Both the position numbers and the translations under genes were made by a program. 64,000 nucleotides of DNA. Source: Ewingella sp. CoE-038-23 (lineage in GTDB: Bacteria > Pseudomonadota > Gammaproteobacteria > Enterobacterales > Enterobacteriaceae). The DNA is taken from the NCBI RefSeq assembly GCF_040419245.1, contig NZ_JAZHOH010000001.1, positions 4,598,832 through 4,662,831 of the forward strand, written 5' to 3'. Positions 31,986 to 42,661 of the stretch are shown here, in pieces. The notes under the pieces were generated by a model. It searched no databases and was not told where the DNA came from. It saw only the letters and a program-made list of their open reading frames with translations. Numbering within the stretch: position 1 is the stretch's first letter; each line of letters opens with the position of its first letter.

Positions 31986-32976
31986 CCCCAGTTGCGAGGG
32001 GAATGCAACCGGAGATGCCAGCGTTTTTAAGACGCGACAGGGTGCCGTCAGCGCCAGCACGATTATTGTAAGGGCCGATAACGACGCGATTCCAGCCGCC
32101 ACCGGTGGTGATTCGGCCTTCAAAACCTTCAAATGCCAGCTTGGCGCGCTGCGATTCTGCCTGCTCGCTACCTTTGAAAGAACCGCACTGAACCATAAAG
32201 CGCTGGGTTTTTTCCTGCTCTTTCGGTTTGTCCTTCGGTTTTTCCGGCGCGACTTCAGTAATGGCAGCAGGTTGCTGCTGAGGCTGCTCTTTCGGTTTCG
32301 GCTTCGGCGCCACAGGCTGAGTTTGTGCCTGAGTCTGAGGAGCACGAACCGGCTGCTGCGTCTGCTGCACGTTTCTCGGCGTAGTCTGCTGAGTATTGTG
32401 CTGCACATTCTGTTGCTGCTGTTGCACAGGCTGCCGCTGAGTGTAGGTCGGCTGCACGTTCTGTTGAGAATAAGTCTGCTGAGGCTGCTGCGTATACGGC
32501 TGTTGCGACGTGGTCTGACGTTGGGCAGGCTGCGTGCGCGTCGCCTGCGTTGGGTCGTTATACGGCACTTCGGACAGCGTGGTCGGCTGCTGGCGCATGT
32601 CGGCCTGCATCTGGTCCAGCAACTGGCGCTGTTCCGGCGTCAACTGCGTTTTAGTCTGCACATTGCCACCCGCCGTCGGCTCAGTCGGGGTAGACACGCC
32701 CATCTGACGATTTTCCAACTCTTTGATATAACGCCAGCGTTCTTCAGGTTTTGGCGGCAAGCCGTTGCCCGGCCGAACAGGGTGCGTCGGCAGAATCGCT
32801 GCATCTTCAGGTTTATTGTGCGTAATAAAATAGAGGCCACCAATGAACACCACCAGGACCGCAACGGCTAATACCACCATGGTTTTGGAGATCATCGGGG
32901 AACTGCGTTTTTTTCGGCTAGTTGGTTTCCGCCGCGCTCCTGAGCGCCCACGGCTTACATAGTCTCTTTGTGCCAC
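31981..32976 (-). CDS. ftsN: Cell division protein FtsN
   Basis: Essential late division protein that triggers septal peptidoglycan synthesis. The 331 residues show the E. coli domain order: cytoplasmic MAQRDYVSRGRSG for FtsA binding, one membrane helix (about 31-51), the essential periplasmic segment NGLPPKPEERWRYIKELE, a long Gln/Thr-rich linker (about 115-245), and a SPOR domain (about 255-331) with the paired cysteines in MVQCGSF and SGCIPL. The start codon is GTG, as in E. coli ftsN. Followed by hslVU whose promoter overlaps its end. Confidence 0.96.
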   Translation of the reverse strand: MAQRDYVSRGRSGARRKPTSRKKRSSPMISKTMVVLAVAVLVVFIGGLYFITHNKPEDAAILPTHPVRPGNGLPPKPEERWRYIKELENRQMGVSTPTEPTAGGNVQTKTQLTPEQRQLLDQMQADMRQQPTTLSEVPYNDPTQATRTQPAQRQTTSQQPYTQQPQQTYSQQNVQPTYTQRQPVQQQQQNVQHNTQQTTPRNVQQTQQPVRAPQTQAQTQPVAPKPKPKEQPQQQPAAITEVAPEKPKDKPKEQEKTQRFMVQCGSFKGSEQAESQRAKLAFEGFEGRITTGGGWNRVVIGPYNNRAGADGTLSRLKNAGISGCIPLATGG

Positions 32977-33074
32977 TATCGTTTCGCTGCGTCGTAATGA
33001 TGGAAGAAGTGCGTCATGTTACTGAACCTTGAACCTTATCTGAAACGAAAACTTAATGAAGTATAAACATATAA

Positions 33075-34145
33075 TTAGCGTTTGGGTGCGGCGGTACTAC
33101 CGCGGATGACCAGTTCGCTTTCCAACAAACGTGAGCCACTTTGTACTGAATGCCCATTGAGCTGCTCAAGCAATAATAACATGGCCTGACGACCAAGCTG
33201 GAATCTTGGTTGAGCCACCGTGGTTAAAGGCGGGTCGAAGTACTGACTTTGCTTGATATCATCAAAGCCTACCACCGATAAATCTTCTGGAATGCGCAGA
33301 CCCATCTTCTTGGCCTGGAACATCGCGCCGATAGCCATCACGTCGTTGTGGCAGAAAATCGCCGTTGGCGGCACTGGCTGCGACATCAAATCGATCAGCG
33401 CCAGCGCGCCCGACTCATAGCTAAAATCGCCTTTCGCCGAGTAGTCTGCTTCCACATTTAATCCACTGCGGCGCAGCGCCTGAATATACCCCTGAGTGCG
33501 GTACTGACACAGCGGCATTTGGTCCGGGCCGGTAATGCAGCCAATGCGCTGATGGCCCAAGCCAATCAAATAATGCACGGCTTCATAGGCGGCGGTCAGG
33601 TTATCAATGTGCACGGTCGGCAATTCCAGCTCTGGCGCGAATTCATTGGCCATCACCATTGGCGGCAAATTGCGCTGTTCTTCTTTGCTGGCGTCGAAAG
33701 GCAGGTCCGAGCCGAGCAGCAGCATACCGTCAATCTGCTTAGTAATAATCAGATTAATAAAGGTTTTCTCTTGCTGGTTCTGCTGGGCGCAATCGCCAAT
33801 CAGCACCAGATAACCATGTTCAGCCGCGGTGTGCTCGATCCCTTGGATCACATCCGCAAAGTAGGGATCGCAGATGTCGGGGACGATCACCAGAATAGTG
33901 CGGGATTCGTTGCGTTTTAAGTTCCGTGAAAGGGCGTGAGGAGAATATCCAACGGCGAGCACCGCCTGCTCGACCTTTTGGCGAGTGGGCGCTGAGACCT
34001 TTTCCGGATTCATTAATGCACGAGATACCGTCGCGGTCGAAACACCGGCCATTTCAGCTACGTCTTTCATCGTCGCCGCGTTTAAATCTTTCTTCTCGTC
34101 CAACGCATCTCCCCTTGCAACAGCATCATTCTGATACGACAACAT
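33075..34145 (-). CDS. cytR: LacI-family transcriptional repressor CytR
   Basis: Cytidine-responsive repressor of nucleoside uptake and catabolism genes that works together with CRP. The 356 residues have a LacI-type helix-turn-helix (TMKDVAEMAGVSTATVSRAL, about 25-44) and a periplasmic-binding-protein-like effector domain with RTILVIVPDICDPYF. The ATG at 34145 has AGAGGAA six bases upstream. The 25-residue stretch before the helix-turn-helix is longer than in E. coli (about 10 residues). Downstream of priA on the same strand, as in E. coli. Confidence 0.92.
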   Translation of the reverse strand: MLSYQNDAVARGDALDEKKDLNAATMKDVAEMAGVSTATVSRALMNPEKVSAPTRQKVEQAVLAVGYSPHALSRNLKRNESRTILVIVPDICDPYFADVIQGIEHTAAEHGYLVLIGDCAQQNQQEKTFINLIITKQIDGMLLLGSDLPFDASKEEQRNLPPMVMANEFAPELELPTVHIDNLTAAYEAVHYLIGLGHQRIGCITGPDQMPLCQYRTQGYIQALRRSGLNVEADYSAKGDFSYESGALALIDLMSQPVPPTAIFCHNDVMAIGAMFQAKKMGLRIPEDLSVVGFDDIKQSQYFDPPLTTVAQPRFQLGRQAMLLLLEQLNGHSVQSGSRLLESELVIRGSTAAPKR

Positions 34146-34318
34146 GGATGTTCCTCTCAACGCGACACCCTTCTGGGTGCGCCTAACCTATCCGGCTTTT
34201 GGCGGCTGCGTAGCTCATCACATTCTAAACAGATTGTGGTTAGGATTTGTTACCTAATTTGCATCAAAAGTGTGACGCAGATGCTTTTTTTAGATCCATC
34301 CCGCATAAATGCAATCGA

Positions 34319-36529
<2,211 letters not shown>

Positions 36530-36583
36530 TTAAAAAAATGACGAGATAGTGTACACTGTGTCGTTCGAAATGCATGAACATCA

Positions 36584-36612
36584 TTGCGCGGCATAAATAG
36601 ATTCTGTATGAT
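36584..36612 (+). promoter_or_regulatory. Sigma-70 promoter of rpmE
   Basis: TTGCGC, a 17-base spacer and TATGAT lie about 105 bases before rpmE. The leader between (about 36620-36717) contains CCACTACGCGTGGTG and other short complementary segments; an autoregulatory L31-binding leader is known for E. coli rpmE, and this could be its counterpart. Confidence 0.7.
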
Positions 36613-36717
36613 TCGCCGCCTTTGGTGCATTTCGCATCAAAACCTAATCATCCACTACGCGTGGTGTCCGACGAAACAGGGTTGGATAGCGACGCGGCCT
36701 TAAGAAGAGGTTTTCCC

Positions 36718-36930
36718 ATGAAAGACGGTATCCATCCTAAATACGTAGAAGTTACTGCAAACTGCTCATGCGGTAACGTGATCAAAACTCGCTCAACAGT
36801 GGGTCACGATCTGAACCTGGACGTTTGTGGTAACTGCCACCCGTTCTATACTGGTAAACAACGTGAAGTTGCTACCGGTGGCCGTGTTGACCGCTTCAAC
36901 AAGCGTTTCAGCGTGCCATCCAGCAAGTAA
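36718..36930 (+). CDS. rpmE: 50S ribosomal protein L31 (zinc-binding type)
   Basis: Large-subunit protein forming the intersubunit bridge B1b. The 70 residues include the zinc-ligand cysteines C16, C18, C37 and C40 (TANCSCGN and DVCGNCHPF), so this is the C+ form. The start ATG at 36718 follows AGAAGAGG; a longer reading from 36622 runs through the leader and is rejected. Confidence 0.98.
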   Translation: MKDGIHPKYVEVTANCSCGNVIKTRSTVGHDLNLDVCGNCHPFYTGKQREVATGGRVDRFNKRFSVPSSK

Positions 36931-36948
36931 TATTTGCTGTAGAGCAAG

Positions 36949-36973
36949 AAAAGGCGCCAATGGCGCCTTTTTT
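36949..36973 (+). terminator. Intrinsic terminator after rpmE
   Basis: AAAAGGCGCC-AAT-GGCGCCTTTTTT hairpin, 18 bases after the stop. Confidence 0.95.
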
Positions 36974-37069
36974 GTTGCCTGCTATTTAGCAAAAGGTTGG
37001 TAAACCACAACCCGTTTCACTAAAACGCTTCGCTTATCCATTTCACGCACAGCCTGCACGAACAGAGCT

Positions 37070-37121
37070 CTCTTCCACTAAAACGCTCTTCCACTGAAAA
37101 ACACTCTGCCACTAAAAATGA
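37070..37121 (+). repeat. Degenerate tandem repeat, three units of 16-18 bases
   Basis: Units CTCTTCCACTAAAACG (37070-37085), CTCTTCCACTGAAAAACA (37086-37103) and CTCTGCCACTAAAAATGA (37104-37121) follow head to tail; a further partial unit TTTCACTAAAACGCTTC lies about 50 bases before. They sit between the convergent ends of rpmE and metJ. No function is evident. Confidence 0.7.
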
Positions 37122-37123
37122 TC

Positions 37124-37146
37124 CCTGCACGGCGTGGCCGCACAGG
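37124..37146 (-). terminator. Hairpin after metJ, possible terminator
   Basis: CCTG-ca-CGGC-GTG-GCCG-ca-CAGG stem with a 2x2 internal loop; on the minus strand it is followed by GATCATTTTT. Twenty bases after the metJ stop. Confidence 0.5.
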
Positions 37147-37166
37147 TCTTCATCATCAGCTTTTAC

Positions 37167-37484
37167 TTAGTATTCCCAAGTATCAGGGTCAACGCCCAGC
37201 TCGCGCATCAGGATTTTCGCTGCTTCTGGAATTTCATCGCTGCGCTCTTTACGCAGGTCTGCATCGTTCGGCAAAGGCTGGCCGGTAAAGGCATGCAGGA
37301 AAGCCTCACACAGCAATTCACTGTTGGTCGCATGGCGCAGGTTGTTCACCTGACGGCGAGTACGTTCGTCAGTGAGAATTTTAAGAACCTTCAGCGGAAT
37401 GGATACCGTGATTTTTTTTACTTGCTCGCTTTTCTTACCGTGTTCAGCGTAAGGGCTGACATATTCGCCGTTCCACTCAGCCAT
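37167..37484 (-). CDS. metJ: Methionine repressor MetJ
   Basis: Ribbon-helix-helix repressor that, with S-adenosylmethionine, binds tandem met boxes and shuts off methionine genes. The 105 residues match E. coli Met[23 protein letters not shown], the DNA-contact strand KKITVSIPL and the helix [20 protein letters not shown]. The start at 37484 is the family start; a reading 25 codons longer is not supported. Divergent from metBL across met boxes, so it is likely autoregulated. Confidence 0.98.
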   Translation of the reverse strand: MAEWNGEYVSPYAEHGKKSEQVKKITVSIPLKVLKILTDERTRRQVNNLRHATNSELLCEAFLHAFTGQPLPNDADLRKERSDEIPEAAKILMRELGVDPDTWEY

Positions 37485-37722
37485 GGGACACCTTAAATTT
37501 ATCAAAAAAAATAATGTTCTGAAAACCGGGGGATTATGCCCGATTTTCACTGATCTCACTAAATAAATGTCCCTTCAGGACCGGTAATTTCAGAGAAATG
37601 TGCGCTGGGTTATTCATTCAGCCACTGAATGCCAGTCCGGCTCTTCCACGCTGCACAAGGCCAGAGGACTCTGATACCTACAATTTTAGCGGGTATTCCC
37701 CTGACGCTCAATCTATACGCAA

Positions 37723-37754
37723 AGAAGTTTAGATGTCCAGATGTATTGACGTCT
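37723..37754. promoter_or_regulatory. MetJ operator (met boxes) between metJ and metB
   Basis: Contiguous 8-base units AGATGTCC (37731-37738), AGATGTAT (37739-37746) and TGACGTCT (37747-37754) match the consensus AGACGTCT at 5 to 7 positions; AGAAGTTT just before is a weaker fourth. The rest of the 333-base gap holds no gene. Confidence 0.85.
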
Positions 37755-37817
37755 ATCTTGTCAGCGATTAATCTTTGTTACCTCATCCTCAGCACCCCCG
37801 GCAGGGAGAAACAACGT

Positions 37818-38978
37818 ATGACGCTCAAGCAAGCGACGATAGCCGTCGGAAGTGGCCTCAATAGTGACCAGCAATATGGCTGTGTGGTTCCACCGATTAA
37901 CCTTTCCAGCACCTATAATTTCGAAGATTTTAATCAGCCACGAGCCCACGACTACTCCCGACGCGGTAACCCGTCGCGCGATATCGTGCAGCGCGCGCTG
38001 GCTGATCTCGAAGGCGGTGCCGGTGCGGTAATGACCAGCAGCGGCATGTCGGCCATTCATCTGGTGTGTACGGTGTTTCTTAAGCCTGGCGATCTGCTGC
38101 TAGCGCCTCACGACTGCTACGGCGGCAGCTACCGCCTGTTCGACAGCTTGAGCAAGCGCGGTGCCTATCGCGTGAAGTTTGTGGATCAAGGCGACCCGCA
38201 GGCTCTGGCGGCGGCGCTCGAGGAAAAACCTAAGCTGGTGTTGATTGAAACCCCAAGCAATCCGCTGCTGCGCGTGGTAGATATTCAGGCCATTTGCGAT
38301 GCTTCGCACGCGGTCGGTGCGCTTACCGTGGTGGACAACACCTTCCTCAGCCCGGCTTTACAACAGCCGTTGAAACTTGGCGCGGATTTAGTAGTCCATT
38401 CATGTACTAAATATCTGAACGGTCATTCAGACGTGGTGGCTGGTACGGTGATTTCGAAAACTGCCGAGCACGCGACCGAACTGGCGTGGTGGGCGAATAA
38501 CATCGGCGTGACCGGTGCGGCTTTCGACAGCTATTTATTACTGCGCGGCCTGCGCACGCTCACCGTGCGCGTGAAACAGCAGCAGGAAAATGCGTTAGCT
38601 ATTGTTGCTTATTTACAGCAGCAACCGCAGGTGAAAAAGCTGTATCATCCTTCTCTGCCAGAAAACCAAGGGCATGAGATCGCTCGCCGCCAGCAGTATG
38701 GTTTTGGCGCGATGATCAGTTTTGAATTCGACGGAGATGAAGCCCATTTGCGTCATTTCCTCTCGGAATTGAAGTTATTTACCCTCGCGGAGTCTCTGGG
38801 CGGGGTGGAAAGTCTGATATCCCACACGGCCACCATGACTCACGCAGGCATGGCACCTGAAGCGCGCAAAGCGGCGGGGATTTCCGACAGTTTGCTCAGA
38901 GTTTCTGTAGGTCTCGAAGACAGTGAAGATTTGATTGCTGATCTGGAACACGCATTCCAGGCAGCGGCAACGAGGTAA
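37818..38978 (+). CDS. metB: Cystathionine gamma-synthase
   Basis: Joins O-succinylhomoserine and cysteine to cystathionine in methionine synthesis, PLP-dependent. From the ATG of MTLKQATIAVGSGLN it has 386 residues, as in E. coli; the longer reading from 37629 crosses the met boxes and is rejected. The YSRRGNPSRD phosphate-binding segment and the PLP lysine in HSCTKYLNGHSDVVAG are intact. The metL start follows after 2 bases, so metBL is one operon. Confidence 0.97.
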   Translation: MTLKQATIAVGSGLNSDQQYGCVVPPINLSSTYNFEDFNQPRAHDYSRRGNPSRDIVQRALADLEGGAGAVMTSSGMSAIHLVCTVFLKPGDLLLAPHDCYGGSYRLFDSLSKRGAYRVKFVDQGDPQALAAALEEKPKLVLIETPSNPLLRVVDIQAICDASHAVGALTVVDNTFLSPALQQPLKLGADLVVHSCTKYLNGHSDVVAGTVISKTAEHATELAWWANNIGVTGAAFDSYLLLRGLRTLTVRVKQQQENALAIVAYLQQQPQVKKLYHPSLPENQGHEIARRQQYGFGAMISFEFDGDEAHLRHFLSELKLFTLAESLGGVESLISHTATMTHAGMAPEARKAAGISDSLLRVSVGLEDSEDLIADLEHAFQAAATR

Positions 38979-38980
38979 GA

Positions 38981-41416
38981 ATGAATGCAATAGCGGTAGC
39001 AGCGCCGGCAGGAAGTCGGCAGTTGCACAAATTTGGTGGTAGCAGTCTGGCCGACGTGAAATGTTATTTGCGCGTGGCTGGGATCATGGCCGAGTACGGC
39101 AATCCGGGCGACATGATGGTGGTGTCGGCGGCGGGCAGTACCACCAACCAGCTGATCAGCTGGTTGAAGCTAAGCCAAAGCGATCGTCTGTCGGCACATC
39201 AGGTGCAGCAGGCGCTACGTCGCTATCATACTGAGTTGATCACAGGGCTTCTGCCGCCAGAAATGGCAGAACCGCTTATTGCTCATTTCATTCAAGACCT
39301 TGAGCGTCTGGCCGTGTTGCTTGATGGTAAGATCACCGACGCGGTTTACGCCGAAGTGGTCGGGCATGGCGAAGTGTGGTCTGCCCGCCTGATGGCCGCC
39401 GTATTGTCGAAAAAAGAGCTTCCTGCCGCGTGGCTCGACGCGCGCGAGTTCTTGCGCGCCGAGCGCGCCGCTCAGCCACAGGTGGATGAAGGTCGCTCTT
39501 ATCCTTTATTACAGCAACTGCTGGCGCAACATCCTCAGCATTATCTGGTAGTTACCGGCTTTATCTCGCGCAACGATGCGGGCGAAACCGTGCTGCTGGG
39601 GCGTAACGGCAGTGACTACTCGGCCACGCAAATTGGCGCGTTGGCGGGGGTGAATCGCGTCACCATCTGGAGCGACGTCGCCGGTGTTTACAGCGCCGAC
39701 CCGCGCAAAGTGAAAGATGCCTGCCTGCTGCCGTTGCTGCGTCTGGACGAAGCCAGCGAGCTGGCCCGTCTTGCCGCGCCAGTGCTGCATACCCGTACGC
39801 TTCAGCCGGTGTCCGGCAGCGATATCGACTTGCAGCTGCGCTGTAGCTATCAGCCGGAACAAGGCTCGACGCGCATTGAGCGCGTGCTGGCTTCCGGCAC
39901 GGGCGCGAAAATCGTCACCAGCCACGACGATATCTGTCTGATCGAAATCGCTATCCCTAGCGAGCACGATTTCCAGCTGGCGCATAAAGACGTCGAGCTG
40001 CTGCTCAAACGCGCGCAAATCAAACCACTGGCCACCGGCATCCACCCGGATCGCAACCTATTGCAGCTTTGCTACACCTCAGAAGTGGTAAACAGCGCGC
40101 TGCTGGTGCTGGAAGAGGCCGGTCTGCCGGCGCGTTTATCGCTGCGTGAAGGTTTGGCGATGGTCGCGCTGGTGGGGGCCGGGGTGTGCAAGAACCCGCT
40201 GCACAGCCACCGTTTCTATCAAGAACTCAAAGACCAGCCGGTGGAATTCATCTGGCAAGCCGAAGATGGCATTAGTCTGGTTGCCGTGCTGCGTCTTGGG
40301 CCAACTGAGCATTTGATTCAGGGGCTGCATAAGACCCTGTTCCGCGCTGAAAAGCGTATCGGCCTGATGCTGTTTGGCAAAGGCAATATCGGTTCGCGCT
40401 GGCTTGAGCTGTTTGCCCGCGAGCAGAAAAACATTTCCGCCCGCAGTGGTTTTGAATTCGTGCTGGCCGGCGTGGTGGACAGTAAACGCAGTTTGCTCAA
40501 CTACGACGGGCTGGACGCCAGTCGCGCCTTGGCCTTCTTTGAAGACGAAGCCCGCGATCACGATGAAGAATCGCTGTTCCTGTGGATGCGTGCTCACCCG
40601 TATGACGATTTGGTGGTGCTCGACGTCACCGCCAGCGGCGATATTGCAGACCAGTATCTGGACTTCGCCAGTTACGGTTTCCACGTGATTAGCGCCAACA
40701 AACTGGCCGGGGCCTCTGACAGCAACAAGTACCGCCAAATTCGCGACGCCTTCGCCAAAACCGGCAGCCACTGGCTGTACAACGCCACCGTGGGCGCGGG
40801 TTTGCCGATTAACCACACCGTGCGTGACCTGCGCGAAAGCGGCGACAGCATTCTGGCGATTAGCGGGATATTCTCCGGCACGCTGTCATGGCTGTTCCTG
40901 CAATTTGACGGCACCTTGCCATTTACCGAGCTGGTGGATCTGGCGTGGCAGCAAGGGCTGACTGAGCCTGACCCGCGCGTCGATTTGTCCGGTCAGGACG
41001 TGATGCGCAAGCTGATTATTTTGGCGCGTGAGGCGGGCTACGATATCGAGCCGAGCCACGTTCGCGTCGAGTCTTTAGTGCCGGAAGGCTGCGAAACCGG
41101 CTCGGTTGACCAATTCTTTGAAGATGGCGAAGCGTTGAATCAGCAGATGCTGCAACGTCTGGAAGCGGCGCGCGAAATGGGGCTGGTGCTGCGTTACGTG
41201 GCGCGTTTTGATGCCAACGGTAAGGCGCGCGTTGGCGTGGAAGCCGTGCGCGATGACCATCCGCTGGCGTCGCTGCTGCCTTGCGATAACGTGTTTGCTA
41301 TCGAAAGCCGCTGGTATCGCGATAACCCACTGGTGATTCGCGGGCCGGGCGCGGGGCGCGATGTTACCGCCGGCGCGTTGCAATCTGACCTTAACCGTTT
41401 GAGCCAGCTGCTTTAA
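38981..41416 (+). CDS. metL: Bifunctional aspartokinase II / homoserine dehydrogenase II
   Basis: Catalyses the first and third steps from aspartate towards methionine. The 811 residues are nearly collinear with E. coli MetL (810): aspartokinase domain (about 1-250, KFGGSSLADV and GRNGSDYSA), a central regulatory-like region, and homoserine dehydrogenase (about 455-811, LFGKGNIGSRWLELF, NATVGAGLPIN, GRDVTAG). Expression is expected to follow the MetJ operator before metB. Confidence 0.98.
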   Translation: MNAIAVAAPAGSRQLHKFGGSSLADVKCYLRVAGIMAEYGNPGDMMVVSAAGSTTNQLISWLKLSQSDRLSAHQVQQALRRYHTELITGLLPPEMAEPLIAHFIQDLERLAVLLDGKITDAVYAEVVGHGEVWSARLMAAVLSKKELPAAWLDAREFLRAERAAQPQVDEGRSYPLLQQLLAQHPQHYLVVTGFISRNDAGETVLLGRNGSDYSATQIGALAGVNRVTIWSDVAGVYSADPRKVKDACLLPLLRLDEASELARLAAPVLHTRTLQPVSGSDIDLQLRCSYQPEQGSTRIERVLASGTGAKIVTSHDDICLIEIAIPSEHDFQLAHKDVELLLKRAQIKPLATGIHPDRNLLQLCYTSEVVNSALLVLEEAGLPARLSLREGLAMVALVGAGVCKNPLHSHRFYQELKDQPVEFIWQAEDGISLVAVLRLGPTEHLIQGLHKTLFRAEKRIGLMLFGKGNIGSRWLELFAREQKNISARSGFEFVLAGVVDSKRSLLNYDGLDASRALAFFEDEARDHDEESLFLWMRAHPYDDLVVLDVTASGDIADQYLDFASYGFHVISANKLAGASDSNKYRQIRDAFAKTGSHWLYNATVGAGLPINHTVRDLRESGDSILAISGIFSGTLSWLFLQFDGTLPFTELVDLAWQQGLTEPDPRVDLSGQDVMRKLIILAREAGYDIEPSHVRVESLVPEGCETGSVDQFFEDGEALNQQMLQRLEAAREMGLVLRYVARFDANGKARVGVEAVRDDHPLASLLPCDNVFAIESRWYRDNPLVIRGPGAGRDVTAGALQSDLNRLSQLL

Positions 41417-41426
41417 TTCCTACTAT

Positions 41427-41452
41427 CCCCTTCCGACGCCTGTCGGGAGGGG
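41427..41452 (+). terminator. Hairpin after metL
   Basis: CCCCTTCCGAC-GCCT-GTCGGGAGGGG stem; a T tract (GTTTTTTCC) comes only about 10 bases later, so termination efficiency is uncertain. Confidence 0.6.
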
Positions 41453-41586
41453 CTTCATGCCGTTTTTTCCTCCTCGCCAATACTTTATTCCCCAACTTGA
41501 AATTCATTCAATTTGAGTGAAGATTAATCATAGTTAGACGCTTTTTTGTCGTTGACACATTTGCTCGCATCCTTCATTGTCTATCC

Positions 41587-41618
41587 ATACGTTTAGGTGT
41601 TTAGACGTCTAGATGCTT
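41587..41618 (+). promoter_or_regulatory. MetJ operator before metF
   Basis: Four contiguous 8-base units: ATACGTTT, AGGTGTTT, AGACGTCT (perfect consensus, 41603-41610) and AGATGCTT; ACAAATCT continues as a weak fifth and a lone AGACGCTT stands at 41536-41543. This is a typical long metF operator. Confidence 0.9.
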
Positions 41619-41641
41619 ACAAATCTAGAACAAATCAATAA

Positions 41642-42586
<945 letters not shown>

Positions 42587-42605
42587 CCATTCAAATCTTA
42601 TGCAT

Positions 42606-42633
42606 AAAAAAACCGGCTTAATCGCCGGTTTTT
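42606..42633. terminator. Bidirectional terminator between metF and ppc
   Basis: AAAACCGGC-TTAATC-GCCGGTTTTT with A- and T-rich flanks between convergent genes. Confidence 0.9.
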
Positions 42634-42661
42634 AGTTTTTGCTTCTCTTAACTTGTCAGCA

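Noticed and set aside
34248..34290. Plus-strand hairpin GCATC/GATGC with a T run between cytR and priA, suggesting an orphan small RNA
   Set aside because: The stem has only 5 base pairs around a 14-base loop, and no plus-strand promoter was seen upstream.
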